From an uncultured Collinsella sp. (GTDB lineage Bacteria > Actinomycetota > Coriobacteriia > Coriobacteriales > Coriobacteriaceae): a stretch of DNA of 64,000 nucleotides. Positions within the stretch are counted from its first letter, which is position 1. Each line of letters opens with the position of its first letter. Below the pieces are notes generated by a model. That model searched no databases. It saw only the letters and a program-made list of their open reading frames with translations, and was not told where the DNA came from. This document shows, piece by piece, positions 35,457-45,044 of the stretch. The translations under genes were made by a program, and so were the position numbers. Where the stretch lies: NCBI GenBank assembly GCA_902494245.1, contig CABUSR010000002.1, positions 1 through 64,000 on the forward strand. Reading direction: 5' to 3'.

Positions 35457-37238
35457 ATGCTGCTTACGCAAACGACAACGCCCGAGGACGTCAAGGCTCT
35501 CGACCGCGCCGAGCTTCCGCTGCTCTGCGGCGAGATTCGCCACGCCATCCTCGAAAGCTCCGCCGCTGTCGGCGGACACGTTGCCCCCAACCTGGGCGTC
35601 GTTGAGCTTACGGTTGCGCTTCATCGCGTGTTTAACTCCCCTATCGACAAGATTGTCTTTGACGTTTCGCACCAGACCTACGCCCACAAGGCGCTGACCG
35701 GGCGCGCGTATACCTATATCGATCCGGAACGTTTTGGCGAGGCTTCTGGCTTTGCCAATCCCGACGAGTCCGAGCACGACCTGTTCGCCATGGGCCACAC
35801 CTCCACATCGGTGAGCCTGGGCTGCGGCTTGGCACACGCCCGCGATCTGGCGGGCGACAGCTACAACGTCATCACCATCATTGGCGACGGCTCGCTTTCG
35901 GGCGGCTTGGCGTTTGAGGGCTTCAACAATGCCGCCGAACTCGACAGCAACCTGATCATCATCGTCAACGATAACGACCAGTCCATTGCCGAGAACCATG
36001 GCGGCCTGTATCGCAATCTGGCCGAGCTGCGTGCCAGTAACGGCACCTGTGAGCGCAACGTTTTCCGCGCGATGGGACTCGACTACCGTTATTTGGACGC
36101 CGGCAACGACGTGTTGGCCCTGGTCGACGCGCTGCAGGAACTGCGCAATATCGATCATCCCATCGTGCTGCACGTCTCCACCGCCAAGGGCAAGGGCTTT
36201 GAGCCGGCCCAGAGCGACCCCGAACGCTGGCACCACGTGGGTCCGTTTGACATGGCGACTGGGCGCAAGCTTTGCCCGGGCCATCCGAGCGAGCCCGCGC
36301 CGCGCACCTATGCTGACATTACGGGCGAGGCGCTCAGCGCCGCCATCGAGCGCGATCCACAGGTCGTTGGCATCACGGCCGCCACGCCCTACATTATGGG
36401 CTTTACACCCGAGCTTCGCGCTGCCGCCGGCAAACAGTTCGTCGATGTGGGCATTGCCGAGGAGCACGCCGTGACCTTTGCCACCGCGCTTGCGCGCTCG
36501 GGCGCCAAGCCAGTCTTTGGTGTGTACGGTACGTTTTTGCAGCGCGCCTACGACGAGCTGTGGCACGACCTGTGCCTCAACGACGCCCCCGCAACCATTT
36601 TGGTGTTTGGTGCGTCAATCTTTGGCACCACGTCCGAGACGCATCTTTCGTTCTTTGATATTTCCATGCTGGGCGGTCTTCCCAACATGCACTACTTGGC
36701 GCCGGCCTGCATGGAGGAATATCTGTCCATGCTGAGCTGGTCGCTCGACCACCGCGAGCATCCCGTGGCAATCCGCGTACCGGGCATCGGCCTGGTAAGC
36801 CGCCCCGACCTTGCGCCCGCCGAAGACACCGACTACAGCGCCGTTCGCTACAACGTGGTGCGTCAGGGCCGCGACGTTGCCGTGCTCGCGCTTGGCGATT
36901 TCTTTGAGCTGGGTGAGCGCGTGGCAAACCGTCTGACTGCCGAGTACGGCATCGAGGCCACGCTCGTCAACCCGCGCTTTGCAACCGAGCTCGACCGCGA
37001 GTTCCTCGACAGTCTTGCCGCCGAGCATCGCGTTGTCGTCACCCTCGAGGACGGCATCTTGGACGGCGGCTGGGGCGAGCGCGTGGCATGCTATCTGGCA
37101 TGCACGCCGTTGCGCACGCGCACCTTCGGCATCGCCAAGGGCTTCCCCGACCGCTACGACCCCAACGAGCTGCTCGCTCAGAACGGCATGACGGTCGAGA
37201 ACATGGCCGCCGAAGCCGTAAGGCTACTCAACGAGTAA
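35457..37238 (+). CDS. DXS-like thiamine diphosphate enzyme
   Basis: 593 residues. ThDP binding and catalysis: GHTSTSVS, GDGSLSGGLAFEG (Mg/ThDP), NDN, IAEEHAVTFA (catalytic Glu, ~335) and TFLQRAYDE; transketolase C domain at the end. Overall homology is to 1-deoxyxylulose-5-phosphate synthase. However the protein lacks the ~35-residue insertion after the NDN motif, DRAG is replaced by GASI, and the sugar-phosphate-binding RYPRG by RVPGIG. Either a divergent DXS or a related enzyme with another acceptor. The RBS (GGAG) is distant, at 13 bases. Strong terminator follows. Confidence 0.75.
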   Translation: MLLTQTTTPEDVKALDRAELPLLCGEIRHAILESSAAVGGHVAPNLGVVELTVALHRVFNSPIDKIVFDVSHQTYAHKALTGRAYTYIDPERFGEASGFANPDESEHDLFAMGHTSTSVSLGCGLAHARDLAGDSYNVITIIGDGSLSGGLAFEGFNNAAELDSNLIIIVNDNDQSIAENHGGLYRNLAELRASNGTCERNVFRAMGLDYRYLDAGNDVLALVDALQELRNIDHPIVLHVSTAKGKGFEPAQSDPERWHHVGPFDMATGRKLCPGHPSEPAPRTYADITGEALSAAIERDPQVVGITAATPYIMGFTPELRAAAGKQFVDVGIAEEHAVTFATALARSGAKPVFGVYGTFLQRAYDELWHDLCLNDAPATILVFGASIFGTTSETHLSFFDISMLGGLPNMHYLAPACMEEYLSMLSWSLDHREHPVAIRVPGIGLVSRPDLAPAEDTDYSAVRYNVVRQGRDVAVLALGDFFELGERVANRLTAEYGIEATLVNPRFATELDREFLDSLAAEHRVVVTLEDGILDGGWGERVACYLACTPLRTRTFGIAKGFPDRYDPNELLAQNGMTVENMAAEAVRLLNE

Positions 37239-37275
37239 AAAACCTCCGCAAGGAAAGCATCCCTGCGGAGGTTTT
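37239..37275 (+). terminator. Terminator of the DXS-like gene
   Basis: AAAACCTCCGCA (37239-37250) pairs perfectly with TGCGGAGGTTTT (37264-37275), then TTGTTTT. It begins on the base after the stop codon. Confidence 0.92.
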
Positions 37276-37294
37276 TGTTTTCGCGACGCGATTA

Positions 37295-37511
37295 TCTCAA
37301 TCTGTAACATCCAAGGCCCGAATTCCCGTCTAACTGTTACAGATCTAGACAAGACGTCTTAGTCCCTGACCTTTGTCTCAATCTGTAACAGATAGAGACC
37401 TTTTAGCCATCCAGATGTTACAGATCGAGACATTCGAATTCCCCTGAAGTGAAAATCTCGATCTGTAACAGGTAGAACCCATTTCCTCGTCTAACTGTTA
37501 CAGATTGAGAC
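37295..37511. repeat. Tandem array of three palindromic units (TCTCAATCTGTAACA)
   Basis: Three units of 56-57 bases at 37295-37350, 37375-37431 and 37455-37511 each start with TCTC(A/G)ATCTGTAACA and end with its complement TGTTACAGAT..AGAC. Repeat period is 80-81 bases. Loops (~25 bases) and spacers (~24 bases) are not conserved. No gene is seen in the whole 37239-37746 interval. Confidence 0.85.
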
Positions 37512-37586
37512 AAAGCAGCAAGGCATGCCGCCGCACCGACCATGCCGTCTGCAAAGCGCTATCTCAGCTGCAATAAGCGACGTTTA

Positions 37587-37631
37587 CCCAGATAAAACCT
37601 GCCAAAATAAACCTGTCCCTTTTTGGTAGGT
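37587..37631. repeat. CTGTCCC-core hairpin repeat, family A, copy 3
   Basis: AAAACCTGCCAAAA, then TAAACCTGTCCC and TTTTTGGTAGGT. Lies ~45 bases before the -35 of the amino-acid ABC operon. Confidence 0.85.
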
Positions 37632-37673
37632 AGAATTACCCATAAGGTAAGTATGTTTCTGAGTTATTTCGTG

Positions 37674-37703
37674 TTGACCCATTTGAGCGCGATAGGGTAT
37701 AAC
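37674..37703 (+). promoter_or_regulatory. Promoter of the amino-acid ABC operon
   Basis: TTGACC (37674-37679) and TATAAC (37698-37703) are 18 bases apart and 44 bases upstream of the substrate-binding protein start. One of the best sigma-70-type matches in the window. Confidence 0.75.
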
Positions 37704-37746
37704 TCTACTCAACCGCTAGGGATTTTATTGAGAAAGGTGTTCTACC

Positions 37747-38742
37747 ATGAGCAAGAACCTCTCCCAGCAGGTCGTTCTCGACCGCCGCGGCTTTGTCGCC
37801 GCCACCTTCGCAACCGTCGCCGGCCTTGGTCTTGCCGGCTGCTCCGACACCAGCGCCGAGGCCGACAAGGGTTCCGCCGCCGGCTCCTCCAAGGGCTCCG
37901 AGGATACCGAGGTTTCCGCTACGCTCGATGCCAAGGCATTCGACAAGCTCGTCGACAACGGCCCCAAAGCCGACGACGATGCCATCGCCGCCAGCACCTG
38001 GGCCACGGCCGTCAAGGACGCCGGCGTCTTTAAGATCGGTGGCGTTCAGACCTCCACGCTCTTCTCCCTCCTCAACGAGAAAGACGGTCAGACCCGCGGC
38101 TTCGATGCCGGTATCGCACAGCTCCTGTCCAACTACATTCTGGGCGAGAACAAGGTCGAGATCACCCAGGTGACCTCGGACACGCGCGAGTCTGTCCTGC
38201 AGAACGGCCAGGTCGACGCCGTCTTTGCCACCTACACCATCACTGACGAGCGCAAGAAGCTCGTCTCCTTCGCCGGCCCCTACTACTACACGCAGCAGGC
38301 CATCCTGGTGCTCGCCGATAACGACGACATCAAGAGCGTCGACGACCTGGCCGACAAGAACGTCGCCGTCCAGTCCGGCTCCAACGGCCCCGCCATCCTG
38401 GAGGAGTTCGTTCCCAAGGCCAGCCAGCAGGAGTTCAAGACCGACGAGGAGGCCCGCCAGGCACTCCAGCAGGGTCGCGTTGATGCCTACGTCATCGATA
38501 ACAACATGCAGCAGAGCGCCCTGGTCCGCGAGCCCGGCAAGTACAAGATCGCCGGCAAGCCCTTCGGCAGCAAGGAGCCCTACGGCATCGGCCTGCCGCT
38601 CGATTCCGACGGCGTCGCCTTTGTCAACGACTTCCTTAAGAAGATCGAGGACGACGGCACCTGGACTGAGCTGTGGCAGATCTGCATCGGCGACCGTACG
38701 GGCGACACCAATGTTCCCGAGCTGCCCGAGATCGGCGCCTAG
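37747..38742 (+). CDS. Amino-acid ABC transporter substrate-binding lipoprotein
   Basis: 331 residues. The signal peptide has twin arginines (DRRGFVAA) and a lipobox LAGC with Cys32, so a Tat-exported lipoprotein is possible. An Asp/Ser/Lys linker leads to an SBP family 3 domain with GGVQTSTLFSLL, RGFDAGIAQLL, TYTITDERKK and SFAGPYYYTQQA, typical of glutamate/polar amino-acid binders. First gene of an operon with two permeases and an ATPase. An attenuator-like hairpin lies after it. Confidence 0.92.
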   Translation: MSKNLSQQVVLDRRGFVAATFATVAGLGLAGCSDTSAEADKGSAAGSSKGSEDTEVSATLDAKAFDKLVDNGPKADDDAIAASTWATAVKDAGVFKIGGVQTSTLFSLLNEKDGQTRGFDAGIAQLLSNYILGENKVEITQVTSDTRESVLQNGQVDAVFATYTITDERKKLVSFAGPYYYTQQAILVLADNDDIKSVDDLADKNVAVQSGSNGPAILEEFVPKASQQEFKTDEEARQALQQGRVDAYVIDNNMQQSALVREPGKYKIAGKPFGSKEPYGIGLPLDSDGVAFVNDFLKKIEDDGTWTELWQICIGDRTGDTNVPELPEIGA

Positions 38743-38830
38743 GCAGCGAGCCTGGTAACGACCGCAACGAAACCATACGGAAACGCATGATGCGCTTTAT
38801 TGCGGTAAACTGTTTCCTCACTGAGTTGTC

Positions 38831-38860
38831 GGGGCTTCCGTACACGCGGGAGCCCCTTTC
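38831..38860 (+). terminator. Attenuator-like terminator between binding protein and permease genes
   Basis: GGGGCTTCC pairs with GGAGCCCC (38831-38839 with 38849-38856), one bulge, then TTTCCTT. It would let the binding protein be made in excess over the membrane subunits. Confidence 0.75.
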
Positions 38861-38880
38861 CTTATCGGCGGGAGGTCCGC

Positions 38881-39540
38881 ATGAGTCTCTCCGAGCTCTG
38901 GTCGCTCTATGGCCAGAACTATATCGACGCGCTGCTAGCAACCTGGGGCATGACGCTTGAGTCGTTTGTCATCGCCATGGTGCTGGCCGTCGCCGTCACC
39001 GTGATGCGCGTGTCGCCGCTCAAGCCGCTGCGCGTCTTTGGCGACCTGTATGTCCAGGTCTTCCGTAACATCCCCGGCATCGCACTGCTCATCATCGTCG
39101 TCTATGCGCTGCCGCCGCTCAAGGTCGTTCTGCCCTACCGCACCTGCGTTATCGTCGCCACGGTCCTTTTGGGCTCGGCCTTTGGCTCCGAGAACTTTAT
39201 GAGCGGCATCAACACCGTCGGCGTCGGTCAGGTGGAAGCCGCCCGCTCGCTCGGCATGAGCTTCAGCCGTATCCTCGCCAAGATCGTGATTCCGCAGGCG
39301 CTGCGCTCGAGCGTGCTACCCATGACCAACCTCTTTATCGCCGTCATGCTCACCACCGCGCTCGGCAGTCAGGTGCCGCTTAAGCCGCAGGAACTCACCG
39401 GCGTGGTGAGCTACATCAACACGCGCTCGCTCGGCGGCGTCGCCGCGTTCTTTATCTCGGCGCTCGGCTACTTGGGCACGGCCTTTGTGGTGAGCCACAT
39501 TGGCAACTACATCGATAAGAAGGTGAGGATCCTCCGATGA
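38881..39540 (+). CDS. Amino-acid ABC transporter permease (HisM/GluC type)
   Basis: 219 residues, about five spans. The EAA loop GVGQVEAARSLGMSFSRILAKIVIPQALR is clear. RBS GGAGG before ATG 38881. The stop overlaps the next start (ATGA at 39537-39540), indicating translational coupling with the second permease. Confidence 0.93.
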   Translation: MSLSELWSLYGQNYIDALLATWGMTLESFVIAMVLAVAVTVMRVSPLKPLRVFGDLYVQVFRNIPGIALLIIVVYALPPLKVVLPYRTCVIVATVLLGSAFGSENFMSGINTVGVGQVEAARSLGMSFSRILAKIVIPQALRSSVLPMTNLFIAVMLTTALGSQVPLKPQELTGVVSYINTRSLGGVAAFFISALGYLGTAFVVSHIGNYIDKKVRILR

Positions 39541-40370
39541 GCAAGCATTCCTCCCCTGCACTCACCATGCGCGATGCGCTCTACGAGGCTCCCGGCCCCA
39601 AGATGCGCGCCAAGATTCGCATCGGCACCGCCATTTCGCTCGTTGCCGTGGCCGCGCTCATCGCTCTGGTACTGCAGCGCTTTTATGTGACCGGCCAGCT
39701 TTCGGTCCACTATTGGTATTTCTTTACGCACCTCACCACCTGGAAGTTCTTGCTTGCCGGCTTTGAGGGCACCGTTAAAGTCGCACTCACCGCCGGCGTC
39801 ATTGCGCTGGTACTGGGCTTAGCCCTTATGCTCGGCCGCACCAGCGGCATCAATCCGCTGCAGCTGGTCTGCCGCGTGCTCACCGATTTCTTCCGCGGCG
39901 TGCCGAGCCTGCTGTTCATCTACTTCTTCTTTTTGGTGCTGCCCCAGTACAAGATCGCACTGCCGTCGTTTTGGATGCTCACGCTTCCCGTCGCGCTTGC
40001 TGCAGCCGGTGTACTTGCCGAGATCTTCCGCGCCGGCGTCAACGCCGTGCCGCGCGGTCAGGTCGAGGCAGCCCAGGCACTCGGTCTCTCCAAAGCTAAA
40101 ATCACCTTTAAAATCGTGTTGCCGCAGGCTATTCGGTTTATCATTCCGTCCTTGATTTCGCAGCTTGTGGTCGTAGTCAAGGACACCACCGTTGCCTACG
40201 TGGTGAGCTACCCCGACCTCATGCAAAACGCCCGCGTGCTCATTACCAACTACGACGCCCTCGTGTCGGTCTACCTGGTTATCGCGGTCATCTACATCCT
40301 CATCAACGTCGCGATCAACAAGGCCGCCGTCTACGTTTCGCACAAGACCGGCGCGACCATCATCCGCTAA
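39537..40370 (+). CDS. Amino-acid ABC transporter permease (GluD type)
   Basis: 277 residues. A ~30-residue cytoplasmic head precedes five to six spans; the EAA loop is GQVEAAQALGLSKAKITFKIVLPQAIR. FFRGVPSLLFIYFFFLVLPQ is typical of polar amino-acid permeases. Overlaps the first permease by 4 bases. The two form the heterodimeric channel. Confidence 0.93.
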   Translation: MSKHSSPALTMRDALYEAPGPKMRAKIRIGTAISLVAVAALIALVLQRFYVTGQLSVHYWYFFTHLTTWKFLLAGFEGTVKVALTAGVIALVLGLALMLGRTSGINPLQLVCRVLTDFFRGVPSLLFIYFFFLVLPQYKIALPSFWMLTLPVALAAAGVLAEIFRAGVNAVPRGQVEAAQALGLSKAKITFKIVLPQAIRFIIPSLISQLVVVVKDTTVAYVVSYPDLMQNARVLITNYDALVSVYLVIAVIYILINVAINKAAVYVSHKTGATIIR

Positions 40371-40406
40371 CGCTTTACCATTTCGAGTCATAAGGAGCCG
40401 AGCACC

Positions 40407-41171
<765 letters not shown>

Positions 41172-41181
41172 CCAGCCACCC

Positions 41182-41215
41182 CGTGGGACAAATCCATTGA
41201 AAGTGTTGTCCCACG
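41182..41215 (+). terminator. Terminator of the amino-acid ABC operon
   Basis: CGTGGGACAA (41182-41191) pairs with TTGTCCCACG (41206-41215). T-tract is weak (TCTCTC). Confidence 0.7.
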
Positions 41216-41258
41216 TCTCTCATGCGCCCTGTCACCTTCAGATTCGAAAGCAGCACCT

Positions 41259-42068
41259 ATGATCGGAACTCGCACTTCATCGTCCTATACCCCGCATGTC
41301 GACGTCGCCCCCGCCGACCGTCCGCTCATCCTTGTGGCGCCGCGTTGGGAAGAGGCAAAGCCGTTTTTAAGCGAGACGCTCTCCCCCAACGAGGAAATCG
41401 CAAGCGTCTTTGTCGATGCCATCCTTGCCGCCGGCGGCCTGCCGCTGCAGATGTCCATCACCGAGGACATTGAGGTCATTCGTCATTACGTCGATATCGC
41501 CGACGGCATCGCCATTCCCGGCGGCCCCGATGTTAACCCCAAGCGCTGGGGCGACGAGCGCCCCTACGACCCCACACTGTGCTGCGAGATTCGCGACCGT
41601 TTTGAGTTTAAGCTGGTTAACGAGGTGCTCCGCGCCAAAAAGCCACTCTTTACCACCTGCCGCGGCACGCAGCTGCTCAACGTCGCCACCGGCGGCACCC
41701 TGTGCATGGACGTGCCGAGCCTGGGTGCGCGCGAGGGCCGCACGCAGTGGCGCCATACCCACGTGCTCAACGATCCCGTGCACCCCGTCGAGGTCGTGCC
41801 GGGCTCGCTGCTGGAACGCGCGGTTGGCGGGCACAGGCTGATCCAGACCAACTCGGCACATCACTGCTGCGTCGATCGTCTGGGTAAAAGCACGCGCTTG
41901 GTCGCCAAGGCAACCGACGGCGTTCCCGAGTGCATCGAAGTCGAAGGCCAGCCTTTCTGTCTGGGCGTGCAATGGCATCCCGAGTACACCTGGCAGACGC
42001 TCGAGACCGACTTTAACCTGTGGAAGTCGTTTGTCGAGGCAGCAGCAAAGGTTAAGCAGGCACGCTAG
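41259..42068 (+). CDS. Gamma-glutamyl-gamma-aminobutyrate hydrolase-like (peptidase C26)
   Basis: 269 residues. Class-I glutamine amidotransferase fold: GGPDVNPKRWGDE, nucleophile in TTCRGTQLLNVATGG, and the His/Glu pair in GVQWHPEY. Related to PuuD and folate gamma-glutamyl hydrolases, which cleave gamma-glutamyl amides to glutamate. Placement after a glutamate-type importer fits glutamate metabolism. The ATG at 41259 has a poor RBS; the start is uncertain by a few codons. A terminator hairpin follows. Confidence 0.87.
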   Translation: MIGTRTSSSYTPHVDVAPADRPLILVAPRWEEAKPFLSETLSPNEEIASVFVDAILAAGGLPLQMSITEDIEVIRHYVDIADGIAIPGGPDVNPKRWGDERPYDPTLCCEIRDRFEFKLVNEVLRAKKPLFTTCRGTQLLNVATGGTLCMDVPSLGAREGRTQWRHTHVLNDPVHPVEVVPGSLLERAVGGHRLIQTNSAHHCCVDRLGKSTRLVAKATDGVPECIEVEGQPFCLGVQWHPEYTWQTLETDFNLWKSFVEAAAKVKQAR

Positions 42069-42102
42069 CTCGCGAATCACACAGGCTTAAACCTTCCATG
42101 CC

Positions 42103-42138
42103 AGGGGGGCGGACACCAGCAACGGTGCCCGCCCCCCT
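42103..42138. terminator. GC-rich terminator hairpin after the C26 hydrolase
   Basis: A 15-bp stem (42103-42117 with 42124-42138, 14 matches, AGGGGGGCGG arms). Lies between convergent genes and can serve both. Confidence 0.75.
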
Positions 42139-42177
42139 GTATTTGGTATGCTCGGTATGATTATCCCTCACAAGCAA

Positions 42178-42996
42178 TCAAAGAAATCTTGACCGCAATC
42201 GGTCGACGGTAAAGCAAATAGCAAAAACACTTGCTACGTTTATGAGGCAGTCAATTAAAATCGAAACGCATTGACCATCCCCCAACGGGGTCACGCCGCA
42301 AATCCACATGAGCATCGAGGACGGAAGCAGAAGCATGGAATTGGCCCCGAGCTGTATGTAGATCGCTACGACGTTGACAAGCAGCAGCATGCCAATCGGA
42401 CCGAAGCCGGACCCAAAATAGGAAACAACGATTACGCAACAAACCACATATGCAAGGCAGGCAGCGGCAGCAAGAACAAGTCGATAGCAAAATACATGCA
42501 GGTTGAAATACTGCTGGGCATCCAAAACGATTACGCAGTTAAGACAGTACAAAACGACACTCGACAGGATAAACGCGCCCAAAAGGGCAAAAGAAGACAG
42601 CACCACTCGCGCAACGATAGCGCACACACGCTTCCCTCCCCGAGCCTCCGACAACACCCACGGTTCCTCAATAAAGCCCGAACTGACAAAGCGCGGCACA
42701 ATGCAAGCCGCGATGAACGGAAAGAACAATGCATGAGCCAACGGGGCTACGTTGAACAGCAGACCGCGAAAAACCTCTGCATTACCAAATAGAAGAACAT
42801 CCTCTGCCGATAGCCGAAGCGTCGGGTCTGGGAAAAAGCCCAAGAAACTGTTCTCACGGAGGCTACAGAACCACATCGGGAAAGAAGTAAGCTGCAATAC
42901 CACCATGTATGCATAAATTACCAGGATTAAGGCGTACGCCCATTTGCTCACATGCTTCAATTCTGACTGGAGAAGTCTTTTAATCTGACGAGCCAT
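42178..42996 (-). CDS. ABC-2 type permease subunit (second)
   Basis: 272 residues, six predicted spans. No strong sequence motif beyond the ABC-2-like layout (first helix after a basic head, large first loop). Starts inside the end of the upstream permease (17-base overlap). Codon use is AT-rich. Third gene of an ATPase-permease-permease operon resembling lantibiotic-immunity or peptide exporters. Confidence 0.72.
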   Translation of the reverse strand: MARQIKRLLQSELKHVSKWAYALILVIYAYMVVLQLTSFPMWFCSLRENSFLGFFPDPTLRLSAEDVLLFGNAEVFRGLLFNVAPLAHALFFPFIAACIVPRFVSSGFIEEPWVLSEARGGKRVCAIVARVVLSSFALLGAFILSSVVLYCLNCVIVLDAQQYFNLHVFCYRLVLAAAACLAYVVCCVIVVSYFGSGFGPIGMLLLVNVVAIYIQLGANSMLLLPSSMLMWICGVTPLGDGQCVSILIDCLINVASVFAICFTVDRLRSRFL

Positions 42997-43804
42997 TGAG
43001 CACACCCCCAGCACGAAAGCTCACGAGAGCGTAAATCAATACCGATAGACAGCTGGCTGCCACGCCATATCCCAGAAGCGTCAGCTGCCCCATATCGCTA
43101 TACCCAAGGGCACATCCAACTCCAAGGTACGGCCCCGGAAGAAAGAAGATCCATCGCAAGGACGGTATGGGCGTCTGAAGGTAAGTTCCGTAGAGCGTCA
43201 AGCTCATGACAAATCCGATTATTACCACAGCCCCGCTAAATACAGCGCTGCCTGTGATCCGATAGATGGTCACCGTCTCCAGCGCAACCGATATCACCAA
43301 TACGGCGTTGACTATCATTGCGGGCAAAAATGCAGTTAGCATGTCGTGCGAGTAGTTATGCCCTCCACGTATTATGGCTATTGCAAAAAGAAGAAGGCAA
43401 AGCGCACTATATGCTGCGCCGATTATTAAAGCAGACGAAAGTACATGTGCCAGAGCCCCATTAAAGCGGGCAAGACCTCTTGCTGAAGAAATTCGGTACC
43501 CCTCTTTATAGCCATGCTCCTGTAAAATTGCCAGGCAAACGATGAGCGGAACGAACAGGGAGGTGCCGGCAAAAGCACTGCGCACAAGGGACTCATCGGG
43601 TGCAGAAGGATCGATTACATTCCAGCAGAAACCAATATCCTCCCCAAAAACGCTATTGCCAAAGGCGAGCAACGTTGTTCCGTTTTTTAGAAAGACACAG
43701 AAGAGAAGGCCGAACGCCAGCATAAGCGTAAGACCAAACTTCGCCGGAAACATCCTGTGCAAACGCATCATATCTGCCTTTATGGGATGGATCGCCCGCT
43801 TCAT
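42980..43804 (-). CDS. ABC-2 type permease subunit (first)
   Basis: 274 residues, about six spans, with a basic head (MKRAIHPIKADMMRLHR) typical of ABC-2 exporters. Begins on ATGA overlapping the ATPase stop. Together with the next gene forms a membrane heterodimer. AT-richer than the chromosome average here. Confidence 0.73.
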   Translation of the reverse strand: MKRAIHPIKADMMRLHRMFPAKFGLTLMLAFGLLFCVFLKNGTTLLAFGNSVFGEDIGFCWNVIDPSAPDESLVRSAFAGTSLFVPLIVCLAILQEHGYKEGYRISSARGLARFNGALAHVLSSALIIGAAYSALCLLLFAIAIIRGGHNYSHDMLTAFLPAMIVNAVLVISVALETVTIYRITGSAVFSGAVVIIGFVMSLTLYGTYLQTPIPSLRWIFFLPGPYLGVGCALGYSDMGQLTLLGYGVAASCLSVLIYALVSFRAGGVLNGSSD

Positions 43805-44562
43805 AGCGAGACCGCCTTCATCAAGCGCCTGTAATACTCTTTTAGGGACGATGCCTCATCCCTTATGACGTCCATCGGTTCCTTTTTCAGCAGTTCGCCG
43901 TCATGGATAAACACGCAACTTGTTGCGACTGATGCCAACTCATCCAAATCATGGCTAGAGATGAGCATGGTCTTACCCTGTTCTCGATTCAATCGACCGA
44001 TAAGGTCCCATATACTCTCGATGCCCAGCGGGTCCAACCCGTTTGCTGGCTCATCAAAAATAAGCAGATCAGTGTCACCCAACAAAGCTGTAGCTATATC
44101 CAGCCGCCGTTTCATTCCCAGAGAAAAACTGCTCACGCTCTTTTTCTCTTCGACGTCCAGCCCGGCTAGGCTCAAAACGCGAGGAATCTCACGATTCGCA
44201 TCAAGCCCCCATTCCGAACATCGGATTTGGAGATTCTCAACCGCACTGAGGGATTGGTATGCTCCGCTGGAATCTGGCACATAGCCGACACGCGTCCGCA
44301 TCAGGCCAAGCTCTCTTTTTGATTTGCCTCCAAAGAGCTCCACGCTCCCCGAAGATGGCTCGCAGAGGCCCAAGACGATTTTAATAAGCGTGCTTTTGCC
44401 CGCACCGTTTGCACCGACAAGAGCACAGAGCTCAGACTGATGCACCTCGAAGGAAACGTCATGCAAAACGTGCCGTTTCCCGTAGCGTTTTGAAACTTTT
44501 GATAGCTTTATCGCTGATGCGTTCATTGGACCCCCGTTCTGCTTGATAGAAAAATCGCTCAT
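43801..44562 (-). CDS. ABC transporter ATP-binding protein (export type)
   Basis: 253 residues. Walker A GANGAGKST, degenerate signature SFSLGMKRR, Walker B LLIFDEPANGLDP and switch SSHDLDE. This SLGMK signature is typical of bacitracin/lantibiotic resistance ABC ATPases (BcrA/NukF type). Start at 44562 has GAAGGAAC upstream; M-N-A-S at 44526 is an alternative. First gene of a three-gene operon with its own TTGACA promoter. Confidence 0.9.
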   Translation of the reverse strand: MSDFSIKQNGGPMNASAIKLSKVSKRYGKRHVLHDVSFEVHQSELCALVGANGAGKSTLIKIVLGLCEPSSGSVELFGGKSKRELGLMRTRVGYVPDSSGAYQSLSAVENLQIRCSEWGLDANREIPRVLSLAGLDVEEKKSVSSFSLGMKRRLDIATALLGDTDLLIFDEPANGLDPLGIESIWDLIGRLNREQGKTMLISSHDLDELASVATSCVFIHDGELLKKEPMDVIRDEASSLKEYYRRLMKAVSL

Positions 44563-44600
44563 ATCGTTCCTTCTTTCCTTTATTGTTTTCCATTGCTGTT

Positions 44601-44629
44601 ATTGTTTTTCGATAACTCATATTTGTCAA
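44601..44629 (-). promoter_or_regulatory. Promoter of the ABC exporter operon
   Basis: On the minus strand a consensus TTGACA (44629-44624) is followed after 17 bases by AACAAT (44606-44601). Confidence 0.65.
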
Positions 44630-44641
44630 GATAATCTAAAA

Positions 44642-44672
44642 GAAGGGACCCGTGTTAGACACGGGTCCCTTC
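44642..44672 (-). terminator. Terminator after the YozG-type regulator
   Basis: A perfect 14-bp stem (44642-44655 with 44659-44672, GAAGGGACCCGTGT) with a 3-base loop is followed by TTTT on the minus strand. It separates the regulator pair from the ABC operon. Confidence 0.9.
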
Positions 44673-44706
44673 ACGCTGATACTTCGTTTTAGTTGTTTGC
44701 CTTAAG

Positions 44707-45036
44707 CTACTCGTCACTCAAATCGACAGCAAAGACTGATGTCGGAAGCGACGCCTCATTGCCTCCGCCGTCCCGCATCTGTCTCACGACATTTTTTGCG
44801 CGCTCGACAATAAGCTCCTCAAGCTCTTTCTCACTCACCCGCCGAATAATATCTCCCGGTTGACAGTCAAGTTCATCGCAAATATCGAGAAGCGTCTTAA
44901 GGCGAATAGCTTTAATTTTTCCGTTTCTTAGCTTAGAAATATTAGCCGGAGTATGCCCCGTGGCACGAATCAGATCAGCACTGGTCTTTCCGGTCTTAAG
45001 TAGCTGCGTCTCAAGCTCGATGATGAGATAGCTCAT
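44707..45036 (-). CDS. Small XRE-type regulator (YozG-like)
   Basis: 109 residues. Cro/C1-type HTH (about 5-65) with ATGHTPANISKLRNGKIKAIRLKTLLDICDEL and the QPGDII end that marks YozG-like regulators. A ~40-residue tail follows. Partner of the DUF2975 membrane protein 8 bases upstream; such pairs are common and may form a membrane-signalled switch. Possible regulator of the neighbouring ABC exporter. Confidence 0.86.
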   Translation of the reverse strand: MSYLIIELETQLLKTGKTSADLIRATGHTPANISKLRNGKIKAIRLKTLLDICDELDCQPGDIIRRVSEKELEELIVERAKNVVRQMRDGGGNEASLPTSVFAVDLSDE

Positions 45037-45044
45037 GCTTCCTC

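Noticed and set aside
37295..37511. CRISPR-like regular spacing
   Set aside because: Units are internally palindromic with non-conserved loops, only three copies exist, spacers are ~24 bases, and no cas gene is nearby.
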